DNA from: Marinospirillum alkaliphilum DSM 21637
Lineage (GTDB): Bacteria > Pseudomonadota > Gammaproteobacteria > Pseudomonadales > Halomonadaceae
DNA: 64,000 nucleotides
NCBI RefSeq assembly: GCF_900119735.1
Contig: NZ_FPJW01000010.1
Location: 43,758-107,757, forward strand
Reading direction: 5' to 3'
Shown piece after piece: positions 48,987 to 57,717 of the stretch (within the stretch, counting starts at the first letter, position 1; each line of letters begins with the position of its first letter). The notes under the pieces are model-generated. The model had not been told where the DNA came from. It saw only the letters and a program-made list of their open reading frames with translations, and searched no databases. The translations under genes and the position numbers were made by a program.

Positions 48987-50012
48987 ATGAAATCCAGTTT
49001 TTTATTCTGCCGTCGTGGAGTTTTACTGCTGTTATTACTGAGCCTGGTGTTGTTCCTGCTCGGTTGCTCCGCTGGTAAAGATCCGATTCCTGCCTTGCCA
49101 CAGGTACAGACAGATCCTGAGCGCCTGTATCTGGCCGGTTTGTCTTCCGGTGCCACCATGGCGCATCAGTTACACCTGGCCTGGCCCGAGGAAATCCGCG
49201 GTGTGGCACTGTTTTCAGCCAGTCCTTATGCCTGTGCACGTCAGGGCGTAAGTGCTGCGCTGCACCGCTGCATGGGTGTCAGTCGTGGTGTGCCGAGTGT
49301 GGAAACCACCCTGCTGGCGATTCAGGAGTCGGCGGCTGAAGGCCAGATCGGTGATCCTGAACACCTGGCATCCAGCCGGGTTTATCTTTATCGGGGTGGC
49401 GTGGACCCAGTGGTGAACTGGCGGGTCAGTGAAGTGGTGGAAAAAAGTTATGCACAACTGGTTGATGAGGGGCTATTGAGTTATACCCAGCCGTTTGCCG
49501 GGCATGGTTTACCCACGGAGCGTGACGGAGTGGCCTGTGCATTGACTGCGGCTCCTTTTATGAATGCCTGTGGTTTTTCCGGCGCTGCAGCCGGTCTTGA
49601 ACACCTGGATGGTGCCGTGCGCCATGAGGTGACCACTCAGACCAGAGGGCAGTTATTACCTTTTGATCAGCGGGTATTGCGTGGTGCCAGCAAGGGACTG
49701 GCCGATCAGGGTTTTGTTTATCTGCCGGATGGGTGTGCCGAACCTGGGCGCTGTGGTTTGTTGATGGTGTTGCACGGTTGTGAGCAAGCCAGCGAAGTGC
49801 TGGGTGAAACCTTCATCAGACAAAGCGGTTATCTGCAGCAGGCGGATGCCCGTGAGCTGGTGGTGGTATTCCCGCAGATCAGCAAAAGCCTGCCGAATCC
49901 AAAAGGTTGCTGGGATTGGTGGGGGTATGAATCCTCTGCCTTTGATACCCGTGAAGGCCCGCAGATGCAGGCGCTTCACAGCATCTGGCGACACTTCACT
50001 GAATCACCGTGA
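48987..50012 (+). CDS. lipoprotein esterase of circularly permuted PHB-depolymerase type
   Basis: A 341-residue lipoprotein: hydrophobic start and lipobox LLGC with Cys27. The Ser box GLSSGA (Ser53) comes close to the N-terminus, then Asp in 'YRGGVDPVVNWR' and His in 'PFAGHGLPT', and only afterwards the oxyanion segment 'LMVLHGCEQ'. That order, triad before oxyanion site, is the type 2 (permuted) catalytic domain of PHB depolymerases. 'GCWDWWGYES' near the end is also typical. No substrate-binding or linker domain follows. It may act on short polyesters or oligomers at the outer membrane; other esters are possible. Confidence 0.8.
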   Translation: MKSSFLFCRRGVLLLLLLSLVLFLLGCSAGKDPIPALPQVQTDPERLYLAGLSSGATMAHQLHLAWPEEIRGVALFSASPYACARQGVSAALHRCMGVSRGVPSVETTLLAIQESAAEGQIGDPEHLASSRVYLYRGGVDPVVNWRVSEVVEKSYAQLVDEGLLSYTQPFAGHGLPTERDGVACALTAAPFMNACGFSGAAAGLEHLDGAVRHEVTTQTRGQLLPFDQRVLRGASKGLADQGFVYLPDGCAEPGRCGLLMVLHGCEQASEVLGETFIRQSGYLQQADARELVVVFPQISKSLPNPKGCWDWWGYESSAFDTREGPQMQALHSIWRHFTESP

Positions 50013-50508
50013 AGTCAAAATAACTGCCCCAGGTGGGTTGCAGGTTGATGCCTTGTTGATTGACCAGAATGCTGGCACGCCAGACCATCACGCTGTCGGT
50101 ACACAGGCTGAGTAGTGGTGTGGCAGTGAATACACCTCCGCCCTGATGCATCATGGTGGTGCGGTTGTATCCCATGTACATGTCTCGTCCTTGCAGATCC
50201 ACTTCCAGTTTCAGCTGCTCCAGCTCGGCCGCACTGAATCCTTCCAGCTGGACCGTGATGGGTAACAGCTCCAGTGGCCTGGGGTCTTCGCTGTGGAGTG
50301 TAAAACGCAGGCTGCGGGCGTGAGGCAAGCTAACCTGACAACTGGGGCCGGGTAATTCACACTGTTCAGACAAATGCCAGTTGACCCGATCCTGTTGGTG
50401 GTCGCGCAGGTAGTCTGATACATACCAGATGACCAGCAGGATGCTGAGCAGGGTGACCAGAATGAAAAAATTCAGCGGATAGGGTTTTCTGGAACGGGTC
50501 CGGGTCAT
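49996..50508 (-). CDS. single-pass membrane protein of unknown function
   Basis: A 170-residue protein with a short basic start, one membrane helix ('FFILVTLLSILLVIWYVSDYL') and an export-side domain of mostly beta character. Four Cys there ('EQCELPGPSCQ' and 'LSLC') could form disulfides; 'GRDMYMGYNR' is the most striking motif. It may be a FixH-like or copper-related domain, but I cannot claim it. Start is ATG 50508; the 3' end overlaps the convergent esterase by 17 bp. Confidence 0.72.
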   Translation of the reverse strand: MTRTRSRKPYPLNFFILVTLLSILLVIWYVSDYLRDHQQDRVNWHLSEQCELPGPSCQVSLPHARSLRFTLHSEDPRPLELLPITVQLEGFSAAELEQLKLEVDLQGRDMYMGYNRTTMMHQGGGVFTATPLLSLCTDSVMVWRASILVNQQGINLQPTWGSYFDFTVIQ

Positions 50509-50628
50509 GTCTGGTTCTCGGATCAACAGGGTTCAGCCTGGTGGTGTAAACAGGATCAATCAGCTTAGCAAAGGCGTATTGCCCCTGCCTGCGGTCGGGT
50601 GACGCATAAAACGGAGAAAATCAGAGAT

Positions 50629-51555
50629 ATGCTGACACTGGTGCATGCGCTGGGTCCGGTTTTTGTTGTGATACTGCTGGGTGTTCTGCTGAAGCGGTTG
50701 AATTTTCCATCCGGGGATTTCTGGCCACAACTGGAACGCCTGGTGTATTTTTTCCTGTTTCCGGCAATGCTCACCACACGCCTGGCACTGGCCGATTTTT
50801 CCGGGCTGGCAGTGGGTCGGGTGTTGCTTGCAGTGCTGTTGTTGTTGCTGGTGATGAGCCTGCTGGTGGTTGCCTTGCGGCGCCTGATCAGCCGCCATGG
50901 TGCTGAGTTTACATCGGTTTATCAAGGTGCGCTGCGCTTTAATACCTATGTGGCACTGGCGGTGTCGGCTGAGCTGTTCGGCAGTCTGGGGCTGGCGTTG
51001 GCGGCAGTGATCATGGCGTTGATGATTCCCTTGTTGAATCTGTTGTGTGTGCTGGTGTTTGCCGTTTATGCCGGGGAACAACGGGCCAGCCTGCAGACCA
51101 CGCTGCTGGCAGTGGTGAAGAACCCGCTGATTCTGGCCTGTCTGGCCGGCATTCTGCTGAATGTCACCGGCATTGGCCTGCCAGGCTGGAGTCAGCCAGT
51201 GATGGAAATTCTGTCACGGGCAGCCTTGCCGTTGGGACTGCTGGCAGTGGGTGTGGCACTGAATCTGGACGCCTTGCGCGGAGCCGGTGGGCCACTGGTG
51301 TATTCCAGCCTGCTGAAGCTGCTGTCGATGCCGCTGCTGGCGGTGGGCATCAGCCTGCTGCTGGGGTTAAGCCATCAGGAGCAGGCGGTACTTGTGCTGT
51401 TTGCTTCCATGCCAACGGCAACCAGTGCTTATATTCTGGCTCGGCAGTTGGGCGGGGATGCTCCCCTGATGGCTGCTGTCATCACCGCCCAGACACTGGC
51501 GGCGATGCTGAGCATGCCGCTGGTGCTGTGGCTGAATCAGCTCTGGTTCAACTGA
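50629..51555 (+). CDS. AEC-family transporter
   Basis: A 308-residue inner-membrane protein with about ten helices in two inverted halves; 'YFFLFPAMLTTRLALADF' and 'PTATSAYILARQLGGD' are typical of the auxin-efflux-carrier family. Substrates of bacterial members are mostly dicarboxylates, but unknown here. The start at ATG 50629 removes a charged 10-residue tail beginning at GTG 50599; both are possible. Its end overlaps the CoA-binding gene by 19 bp convergently. Confidence 0.87.
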   Translation: MLTLVHALGPVFVVILLGVLLKRLNFPSGDFWPQLERLVYFFLFPAMLTTRLALADFSGLAVGRVLLAVLLLLLVMSLLVVALRRLISRHGAEFTSVYQGALRFNTYVALAVSAELFGSLGLALAAVIMALMIPLLNLLCVLVFAVYAGEQRASLQTTLLAVVKNPLILACLAGILLNVTGIGLPGWSQPVMEILSRAALPLGLLAVGVALNLDALRGAGGPLVYSSLLKLLSMPLLAVGISLLLGLSHQEQAVLVLFASMPTATSAYILARQLGGDAPLMAAVITAQTLAAMLSMPLVLWLNQLWFN

Positions 51556-51938
51556 GCATGCTCAATCTTGGTGCACTTGTCTTCCACATAAGCCAGACCA
51601 TGCTTTTCAGCCAGAGCGCGGCAGGCGGGGTTACTGATGCCCAGTTGCAGCCACAAGGCTTTGGCACCGACTCTGACGGCTTCTTCGGCCACCGGCAGGC
51701 AGTCCTCTGCCTTGCGAAATACATCCACCAGATCCACTGACTCGGGCAGTTCAGTCAGATTGGCGTAACAGGTCATACCGAGCACTTCCTGATACTGGGG
51801 ATTCACCGGGAATACCTTGTAACCGGCCTCTTTCAGATAAGCGGCAACCCGGTAGCTGGCGCGCTCGGGTTTGTTGGAGATGCCAACAATGGCTATGCTG
51901 CGGATGGTGCGCAGTAGTTCCTGAGGGTTGGTGTCCAT
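51537..51938 (-). CDS. CoA-binding domain protein (YccU-like)
   Basis: A 133-residue protein of the Rossmann-like CoA-binding family: 'SIAIVGISNKPERASYRVAAYL', 'GYKVFPVNPQYQEVLG' and 'ALWLQLGI'. Small stand-alone members have no settled function. ATG 51938 is preceded by AAGGA; the longer frame to 52007 runs over the promoter of the enoyl-CoA hydratase gene. Divergent from that gene. Confidence 0.88.
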   Translation of the reverse strand: MDTNPQELLRTIRSIAIVGISNKPERASYRVAAYLKEAGYKVFPVNPQYQEVLGMTCYANLTELPESVDLVDVFRKAEDCLPVAEEAVRVGAKALWLQLGISNPACRALAEKHGLAYVEDKCTKIEHAQLNQS

Positions 51939-51992
51939 GCTATTTTCCTTATGGAAGATAAAGAAAAAACAAAAGTTTAAGGGGAGCATAAC

Positions 51993-52787
51993 ATGACCGA
52001 ACAACAAAAAAACGCCATCACTCTGGAGATGGCTGGTGAGAGTGTTGGGCGTCTGACCCTGAACCAGCCGGAGACTCGCAACAGCCTGTCACTGGCCATG
52101 TTGGAACTGCTGGATCAACGGCTGCAAGCGGTGAGTGCTGATGCGTCCATCCGGGTGTTGATCATCGCGGCGGCAGGTCCGGTATTCTGTGCCGGGCATA
52201 ACCTGCGGGAGGTGCAGGGGCAATTGGGGGATAGCGCAGCACAGCTGGCTTTGTTTCGCCGTTGCAGTGAGGTGATGCAAAGGCTGGTGGCCTTGCCCAA
52301 ACCGGTGATTGCACAAGTGCAGGGGGTGGCCACTGCAGCGGGTTGTCAGTTGGTGGCTTCCTGTGATCTGGCCGTGGCTGGTGTGAACACACGCTTTGCC
52401 ACACCCGGAGTGAATATTGGTTTGTTCTGCTCCACACCCATGGTGGCGCTGACACGTAATGTCCACCCGAAACATGCCATGGAAATGCTGCTGACCGGGG
52501 AAATGATCACCGCACATCGTGCTGAACAGATCGGTCTGGTCAATCGGGTGGTGGATGATGAACTGCTGGCAGAAGAAACCCTGAAGCTGGCGCTTTTGAT
52601 TGCTTCAAAATCATCCAGGACCCTGGCGATAGGCAAAGAAGCCTTTTATCGCCAGGGAGAAATGTCTCTGGCTGACGCCTATGACTGGACTTCGGAAGTG
52701 ATGGCAAAAAACCTGGAAACCCAGGATGCCCGTGAAGGGATCTGTGCCTTTGTGGAAAAGCGGCCGCCCCAGTGGCGGGGTGAATGA
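51993..52787 (+). CDS. enoyl-CoA hydratase/isomerase family protein
   Basis: A 264-residue crotonase-fold protein. 'GRLTLNQPETRNSLSLAML' and the oxyanion 'VFCAGHNLREVQG' and 'QLVASCDLAVAGVNTRFATPG' mark the family. 'Cys-Asp-Leu-Ala' in place of the catalytic Glu pair of classical hydratases places it near the ECHDC3-type group, whose reaction is uncertain. Strong GGGGAG precedes the ATG. Confidence 0.88.
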   Translation: MTEQQKNAITLEMAGESVGRLTLNQPETRNSLSLAMLELLDQRLQAVSADASIRVLIIAAAGPVFCAGHNLREVQGQLGDSAAQLALFRRCSEVMQRLVALPKPVIAQVQGVATAAGCQLVASCDLAVAGVNTRFATPGVNIGLFCSTPMVALTRNVHPKHAMEMLLTGEMITAHRAEQIGLVNRVVDDELLAEETLKLALLIASKSSRTLAIGKEAFYRQGEMSLADAYDWTSEVMAKNLETQDAREGICAFVEKRPPQWRGE

Positions 52788-52812
52788 TGCCGATGCTGCT
52801 GAGTGGTGGCCT

Positions 52813-53139
52813 TCAGAGCAGCAGCACCAACAGTCCGACCAGCAGCAAACCACTGATCAGTAACAGTAACCGGTTACGAAACCGGCACCGATCTATTTTT
52901 GTCCCTGCCACTGTGCTGCTCTTGACTGCAGTGGCAGGGCGAATCGGCTCAGGCTCCGGGTCTTTGTTGCCACTGGGGCCATCTTCCCCTTCTGCATTGT
53001 AGGGCAGGGTAGCCTGAGGCTCTGTCAGATCACTGTCCTGTGCTGATTCGATCAATTCCGCTCGAGCCCGGCGGTATTCCGTTTTGGTCAGAATGCCATT
53101 GGCGTACTGGCGTGACAGGGTTTTCAGGTTGGTTTGCAT
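52813..53139 (-). CDS. SHOCT-type protein with C-terminal membrane anchor
   Basis: A 108-residue protein. The first 30 residues, 'LSRQYANGILTKTEYRRARAEL', resemble a SHOCT (short C-terminal oligomerisation) helix pair. A polar acidic Pro-rich linker follows, then an arginine patch and a C-terminal hydrophobic helix (about 88-108), so it is tail-anchored. It starts 28 nt after the kinase stop and is the last gene of the kinase operon. Its job is unknown. Confidence 0.75.
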   Translation of the reverse strand: MQTNLKTLSRQYANGILTKTEYRRARAELIESAQDSDLTEPQATLPYNAEGEDGPSGNKDPEPEPIRPATAVKSSTVAGTKIDRCRFRNRLLLLISGLLLVGLLVLLL

Positions 53140-53167
53140 TGCTTGTATTCTCTGTGCTCAGCTGTAA

Positions 53168-56100
53168 TCAGGGGTTAGTGGATGCTTGCAGCAGGGGCGC
53201 CTGCACTTCTTCCAGTAATAGCCGGAAACCGGTCACTGCATCGGCAGCACCGGAGTGGTTGCGAACAAAGTCCAGCCCGCATTCGGCATGGGGGTCCTGG
53301 TAGGAGCCGCCAACAGCCAGCAAGCGGTCACCCTGCTGCACCAGCTCCTGGGCGTTACCAATAAAGTTCTGTAATCCCCAACCGTTCTGGTGACCGGTGG
53401 ATACCCGGTTGATCTGGTCACCTTTTAATATCTGGCCACCCAGGCGAACCCGGCAATTGTAATCTCTGGGTGGCTGTTGCCCTTGTGCCCAGGCCGCGTG
53501 GTGCCATTCATCACGTGTTGGCAGGCGGTAGGTATGACCGGTGCGTGCCGATAACCACTCAGTATATTCACGAATTTGCTGGATATTCAGACCGGTACGG
53601 GGCAGGTCTTTATCCAGGTTGTCATTGACCGGGCATTGGCCACTGAAAAAGCAGTATTTGTTGTAATCTTCATTGGAGACTTCATATTTGCTGATGGCAA
53701 AACCGGTTTGCTGGTCATTGCCGGGAATCACAACCATCAAGGGGCCACGCACCCGGTCATGCAGCATGTCAAAACAGATGGCTCGTGCCCGGCGCCCAAA
53801 ACCGGCGAGATCTTCGGTGCAAGGACGCATGCTTTCCACGGGTATCCATTCCTGAGCGGAGACATCAGCACCTGTCAGCTCGGCATTGGCCCGCAGCGTG
53901 CGGATGTCCACATCTCGCTGCAGAATACGCCCTTGCCAGCGCTGCTGTGCCATGCGTTCACTGAGGGTGGCAATGGCGCCGCGGTAGGTGGGGTTGTCCG
54001 ACCAAAGCTGGCGGGCTTCGCCCAGTCGGGTTCTGGCAAGATCAAACTCCTGTGCATCCAGGCTGGCAGAAAAAGCCGCAAAGGTTTGTTCTGCCTGTCG
54101 AATGCGGGCATTCAGATCCTTTTCAAAATCCAGTACCTCGGGATGATCGGGCAGGCGATTCCGAGATGATTCAAGAATGTTGCGTGCTTCTGACAGGCGT
54201 CCGGTGGTCAAAGCTGCCCGTGCGGTACGACCTTCAATCCAGGGTGGCGGAGCCAGTTCAGCACGCAGCTGGGCCAGACGGGTGCTGCCGGGGAACAGGA
54301 TGGCAGCTCGGGTGGCCAGACTTTCACCCTGGCGTCGATCCGTTTCGGCCAGTTGCAGGATGCGCTCAGTCAGTATCAGCGTGTACTGGCGCTCCAGGTC
54401 CGGATAACGTGCTGGAGCAAAGGTACGAATTTCATCCACCATCCGCTGAGCGGCCGGTGTATCGAAATGCTCCGAATCACGGAACAACTGGTTCAGTTCC
54501 TCGATATTGCCTTCGACCAGGTAACGCTCACGGGTGGTTTGCAGCAGCAGATCATTGGGTGAGATTTCCAGACCTCGGTCAGCCAGTTGCACTGCCTGGC
54601 GGAAATTGCCCTGACGACCGGCGTTTTCCGTCAGCTCCAGATAAGCTTCTGCCATTGCATCAGCTGCGGTGATGGTCAGGAAGGGGTCATTGTCTTCCAT
54701 AAACAGACGCAGTTCAGACAGGGTGCGTTCTGCTGCTTCCATCTCGCGTGCCCTGGCTTCCACCAGCAGGTTACCCTGCAGGCCATTGATGCGGGCCTGG
54801 AGTGCTGCTGCTTCACGCTCCCTCAGGAAAGCGGTGTGATCCTGATCAATACGGACGCGAGCCTCACCAAGGCGGGGTTCATTAAGTCGGAAACTGTTGG
54901 CTCGATCCAGTAGTGACAGGGCCAGACTGTAGCGCCTTTCTTCTTCAAGGCTGTTGATTCGGTCCAGGTAAATCTGAGCCAGTCGATCCCGGCCGCTGGT
55001 GACCGCAGGGTGGCGGGCTGAGTGATGTGCCTGCAGGTAGAACAGCAGGTTACGAACTTCTGCTTCCCATTCATGGGTCAGTGCCGGTTGGTTTAACAGC
55101 TGCTCAAAATGCCGTGCAATGGGCTCCGTGGGTTGTTGCAGTTCAATCAGTGGCTGGTACAGACCTAACGCCAGCAGCAGTTCGCGCTGGCTGTTGGCCA
55201 AGGGTTGACCATTGTTTTCATCGCGGGTTGCTTCCACCAGAGGTTGCGCCAGTCCAGCCAGGGTGCTGAGTGCAGTATCGTCAGGAGACAGGCGTGCCAG
55301 CTCAATAATCGCTTCCCGGTTGCTGGTGAACAGTGCCAGATTGGGTTCGGTCATTTCCTGCTCACCAAAGGCTTCTCGCAACTGGCTGATACGGCTTTCA
55401 CGGCGTTGCCGATCCTGTGCCAGCTGCCAGCGATCCTGAGTGTTGATCAGGTCGATGTCACGCGACATGCGTGCCAGCCCTATATCCAGATAGATGCGAG
55501 CCTGCTCCAGATCGCCCAGGTTGATGGCTTCCTGAGCAGCGGTGGCGTAAGCATCAGGGATGCGTGGGTCTTCCAGCAGGGCATGCTGGGGAGCAACAGC
55601 AATCACCAGCGACAGGATTTCACTGATGCTGCGTTGTTCACGTTCGGTGGATGGCAACAACCACTCGTTATCCAGTGCCTGGTTCAACTGTTGGCTGAGT
55701 TGATGGATGTAGCGGTTACGCTGTAGATCCAGATGGTTGCGCTGGGCATTCAGGGCTGCCGAGTCTGGATAAAGCTGTGCCATACGAGCCAGTTCGACTT
55801 CAGCCTGATCAAAGTCGTAGCGTCCTTCTTCAAGATTAACCGCACGGTTGATCAGTTGCTGGAACCAGGGTTGCAACACTTCGCGGCCATTTTCAGTCAC
55901 CCGGTTGCGGGCATTGACATCCAGCTGTGGCAATTGGTTGATGGTGTTTTCAATCAGTTGGGGCTGGCCGCTGAGTACATCAGCAATCAGGCGTTGAATA
56001 TGGCGTTCATCCAGTTGGTTCATGACCGGGTTGTAGGCAGCTACACCGAGTACCAGGGTGAAGGCAGAAGCCAGTACCCAGGGGTTTTTGTGCCAGTTGG

Positions 56101-57703
56101 CCTTGCCTTCCAGCTCTTCCAGGAACTGCTCAACGGTAGGGGTTCGCTTTTCCTTTTCAAAGGCCAGGCCGTGGATCAGCCCCTTCATCTGGCGTTTTTT
56201 CAGGCCTTTGACGGGGCCGGGCACCAGTTTGGCTTCACGCGCTTTGGCGGCTGATTTTTTGTTGAAGGGGTGATAACCGGTCAGTAGTTCGTAGGCCACA
56301 CAGGCCAGGGCATAAAGGTCGTCCTGGGTGGACGGATCCTTGCCTTGCAGCATTTCCAGTGAAGCATAGGCCGGAGTCAGGGCACCCAGTGAACCAGCGT
56401 CAAATTCATCCTTGCTGCCTTCTGCTTTTGCAGCGGTGTCTTTTTTGTCCTTTTCAGCATCGGAACCACCGGCATTAACGGCTCGCGCGATACCGAAGTC
56501 GAGGGTTTTCACCGTGCCGTCATCACACAAAAAGGCGTTACCCGGTTTAAAGTCCGAGTGGACGATACCGCGCTGGTGTGCATAGGACAGGGCGGCTCCC
56601 AACTGCTGAATGATCGGGAAGGCTTCTTCAAAAGGCAGCCCACCCTTGGGTCGCACCACTTTGCGGATGTAGGTATCCAGCGGTTTACCGACCAGCAGTT
56701 CCATGGTGATGAACACCTGGGTACCAGTCATGCCAATGCGGTCAAAGTCATAAACCGTGGCAATGTTAGGGTGGGCCAGTTTCTGCTGGCGGCTGGCTTC
56801 ACGCTGCAGGGCAATAAAGGACTGAGGGTGAGCTTTGAAGTCTTCGGTCAGTACCTTCATGGCTACATAGGGGTTGGCGTCGTTGGCTTCGACCTTTAAC
56901 AGGTCACGTGCCTGAAACACCTTGCCCATGCCACCGGCTCCCAGCACCTTGTCGAGGATAAAACGATCCTTGATGATGGAGCCGGGTCCGAGTTTCTGCA
57001 GCTGCGGACTGGTGGCACCGGGTAAATCCCAGGAACGCTGTGAGGTACTGGTGGTGGTGCCTGTGGTGGTTTGATACCCGGTTGTGCTCTGGAAACCGGT
57101 GGTGGAATGATGCCCGGAGGTTTGCTGGGTCTGGTTACGAAAATCCGTACTGCTGGTGGGTGAGTAGGTGCTGTTGATGCCAGTAGTATCGGTATTGATG
57201 ATGGTGGGCGCTTCGTCTTCGTCATCATCAGGATGAAAAGCGGTTTCTCCCTGTGGGTAAGCAATTTGGGTGGGCGCTTCATCCTCATCGTCAGTCATTG
57301 CCGCAGATGTTGGCGGGTAGGCAATCAGAGTTGGTGCTTCATCGTCATCAAGGCTGCTGTCAGGTTGACCCTGAGGGTAAGCAATCTGTGTGGGTGCTTC
57401 ATCCTCCGGGTTTGTTTCGTCTGCTGCGGTGTGTTGTGGCCAGGCCAGTACCGTAACCGCTTCATCATCCGTTTCAATGGTTTCGGGGCGGATATCCGGC
57501 TGGGTGTCTGGCAGTTGCTGAGTGATCTTTTCCGCCAGGGCAGGACTGATCCGTCCATCAGTAACAAAAGACTCCAGCGCTGTGCTGAAGGCTTCCAGCG
57601 AAAAGGCACCCTGCTGCAACAGGCTTTGCAACATTACCTGAAACTCCGGCAGTGCCAGCTCACTGTCTGCCAGATCATTCAGGATGCGCTTCGGATCAAC
57701 CAT
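53168..57703 (-). CDS. giant Ser/Thr kinase with FGE-like domain
   Basis: A 1511-residue membrane kinase. Residues 1-60 are helical; 61-235 are acidic then Thr/Ser-rich, with five DEA-x-T motifs; 240-530 hold the kinase: Gly loop GAGGMG (255-260), Lys283, Glu302, catalytic 'HSDFKPGN' (Asp384) and DFG (402-404), with an unusual Lys/Asp-rich insert in the activation region. HSD instead of HRD makes it a non-RD kinase. One membrane helix at 540-558 puts the rest outside: about 700 residues of helical repeats, TPR-like, then a formylglycine-enzyme/sulfatase-modifying fold (1318-1498; 'ISKYEVSNEDY', 'LPTRDEW', 'GFRLLL'). The catalytic Cys pair of true FGEs is not evident. AGGAG precedes the ATG. 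Confidence 0.92.
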   Translation of the reverse strand: MVDPKRILNDLADSELALPEFQVMLQSLLQQGAFSLEAFSTALESFVTDGRISPALAEKITQQLPDTQPDIRPETIETDDEAVTVLAWPQHTAADETNPEDEAPTQIAYPQGQPDSSLDDDEAPTLIAYPPTSAAMTDDEDEAPTQIAYPQGETAFHPDDDEDEAPTIINTDTTGINSTYSPTSSTDFRNQTQQTSGHHSTTGFQSTTGYQTTTGTTTSTSQRSWDLPGATSPQLQKLGPGSIIKDRFILDKVLGAGGMGKVFQARDLLKVEANDANPYVAMKVLTEDFKAHPQSFIALQREASRQQKLAHPNIATVYDFDRIGMTGTQVFITMELLVGKPLDTYIRKVVRPKGGLPFEEAFPIIQQLGAALSYAHQRGIVHSDFKPGNAFLCDDGTVKTLDFGIARAVNAGGSDAEKDKKDTAAKAEGSKDEFDAGSLGALTPAYASLEMLQGKDPSTQDDLYALACVAYELLTGYHPFNKKSAAKAREAKLVPGPVKGLKKRQMKGLIHGLAFEKEKRTPTVEQFLEELEGKANWHKNPWVLASAFTLVLGVAAYNPVMNQLDERHIQRLIADVLSGQPQLIENTINQLPQLDVNARNRVTENGREVLQPWFQQLINRAVNLEEGRYDFDQAEVELARMAQLYPDSAALNAQRNHLDLQRNRYIHQLSQQLNQALDNEWLLPSTEREQRSISEILSLVIAVAPQHALLEDPRIPDAYATAAQEAINLGDLEQARIYLDIGLARMSRDIDLINTQDRWQLAQDRQRRESRISQLREAFGEQEMTEPNLALFTSNREAIIELARLSPDDTALSTLAGLAQPLVEATRDENNGQPLANSQRELLLALGLYQPLIELQQPTEPIARHFEQLLNQPALTHEWEAEVRNLLFYLQAHHSARHPAVTSGRDRLAQIYLDRINSLEEERRYSLALSLLDRANSFRLNEPRLGEARVRIDQDHTAFLREREAAALQARINGLQGNLLVEARAREMEAAERTLSELRLFMEDNDPFLTITAADAMAEAYLELTENAGRQGNFRQAVQLADRGLEISPNDLLLQTTRERYLVEGNIEELNQLFRDSEHFDTPAAQRMVDEIRTFAPARYPDLERQYTLILTERILQLAETDRRQGESLATRAAILFPGSTRLAQLRAELAPPPWIEGRTARAALTTGRLSEARNILESSRNRLPDHPEVLDFEKDLNARIRQAEQTFAAFSASLDAQEFDLARTRLGEARQLWSDNPTYRGAIATLSERMAQQRWQGRILQRDVDIRTLRANAELTGADVSAQEWIPVESMRPCTEDLAGFGRRARAICFDMLHDRVRGPLMVVIPGNDQQTGFAISKYEVSNEDYNKYCFFSGQCPVNDNLDKDLPRTGLNIQQIREYTEWLSARTGHTYRLPTRDEWHHAAWAQGQQPPRDYNCRVRLGGQILKGDQINRVSTGHQNGWGLQNFIGNAQELVQQGDRLLAVGGSYQDPHAECGLDFVRNHSGAADAVTGFRLLLEEVQAPLLQASTNP
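57196..57466 (-). repeat. five DEA-x-T coding repeats in the kinase N-terminus
   Basis: DEAVT (residue 80), DEAPT at 101, 121, 141 and 163; three of them continue into the longer shared block DEAPTxIAYP. The spacing is about 20 residues (60 nt) and each Thr is preceded by a run of Asp/Glu. This is the look of multiple phospho-threonine docking sites. Confidence 0.85.
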
Positions 57704-57717
57704 GGTGACTCCTGATC

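Noticed and set aside
57060..57180. Thr/Ser/Gly-rich stretch as a frameshift artefact
   Set aside because: The frame stays open, codons are normal and it is a plausible disordered linker before the kinase domain.
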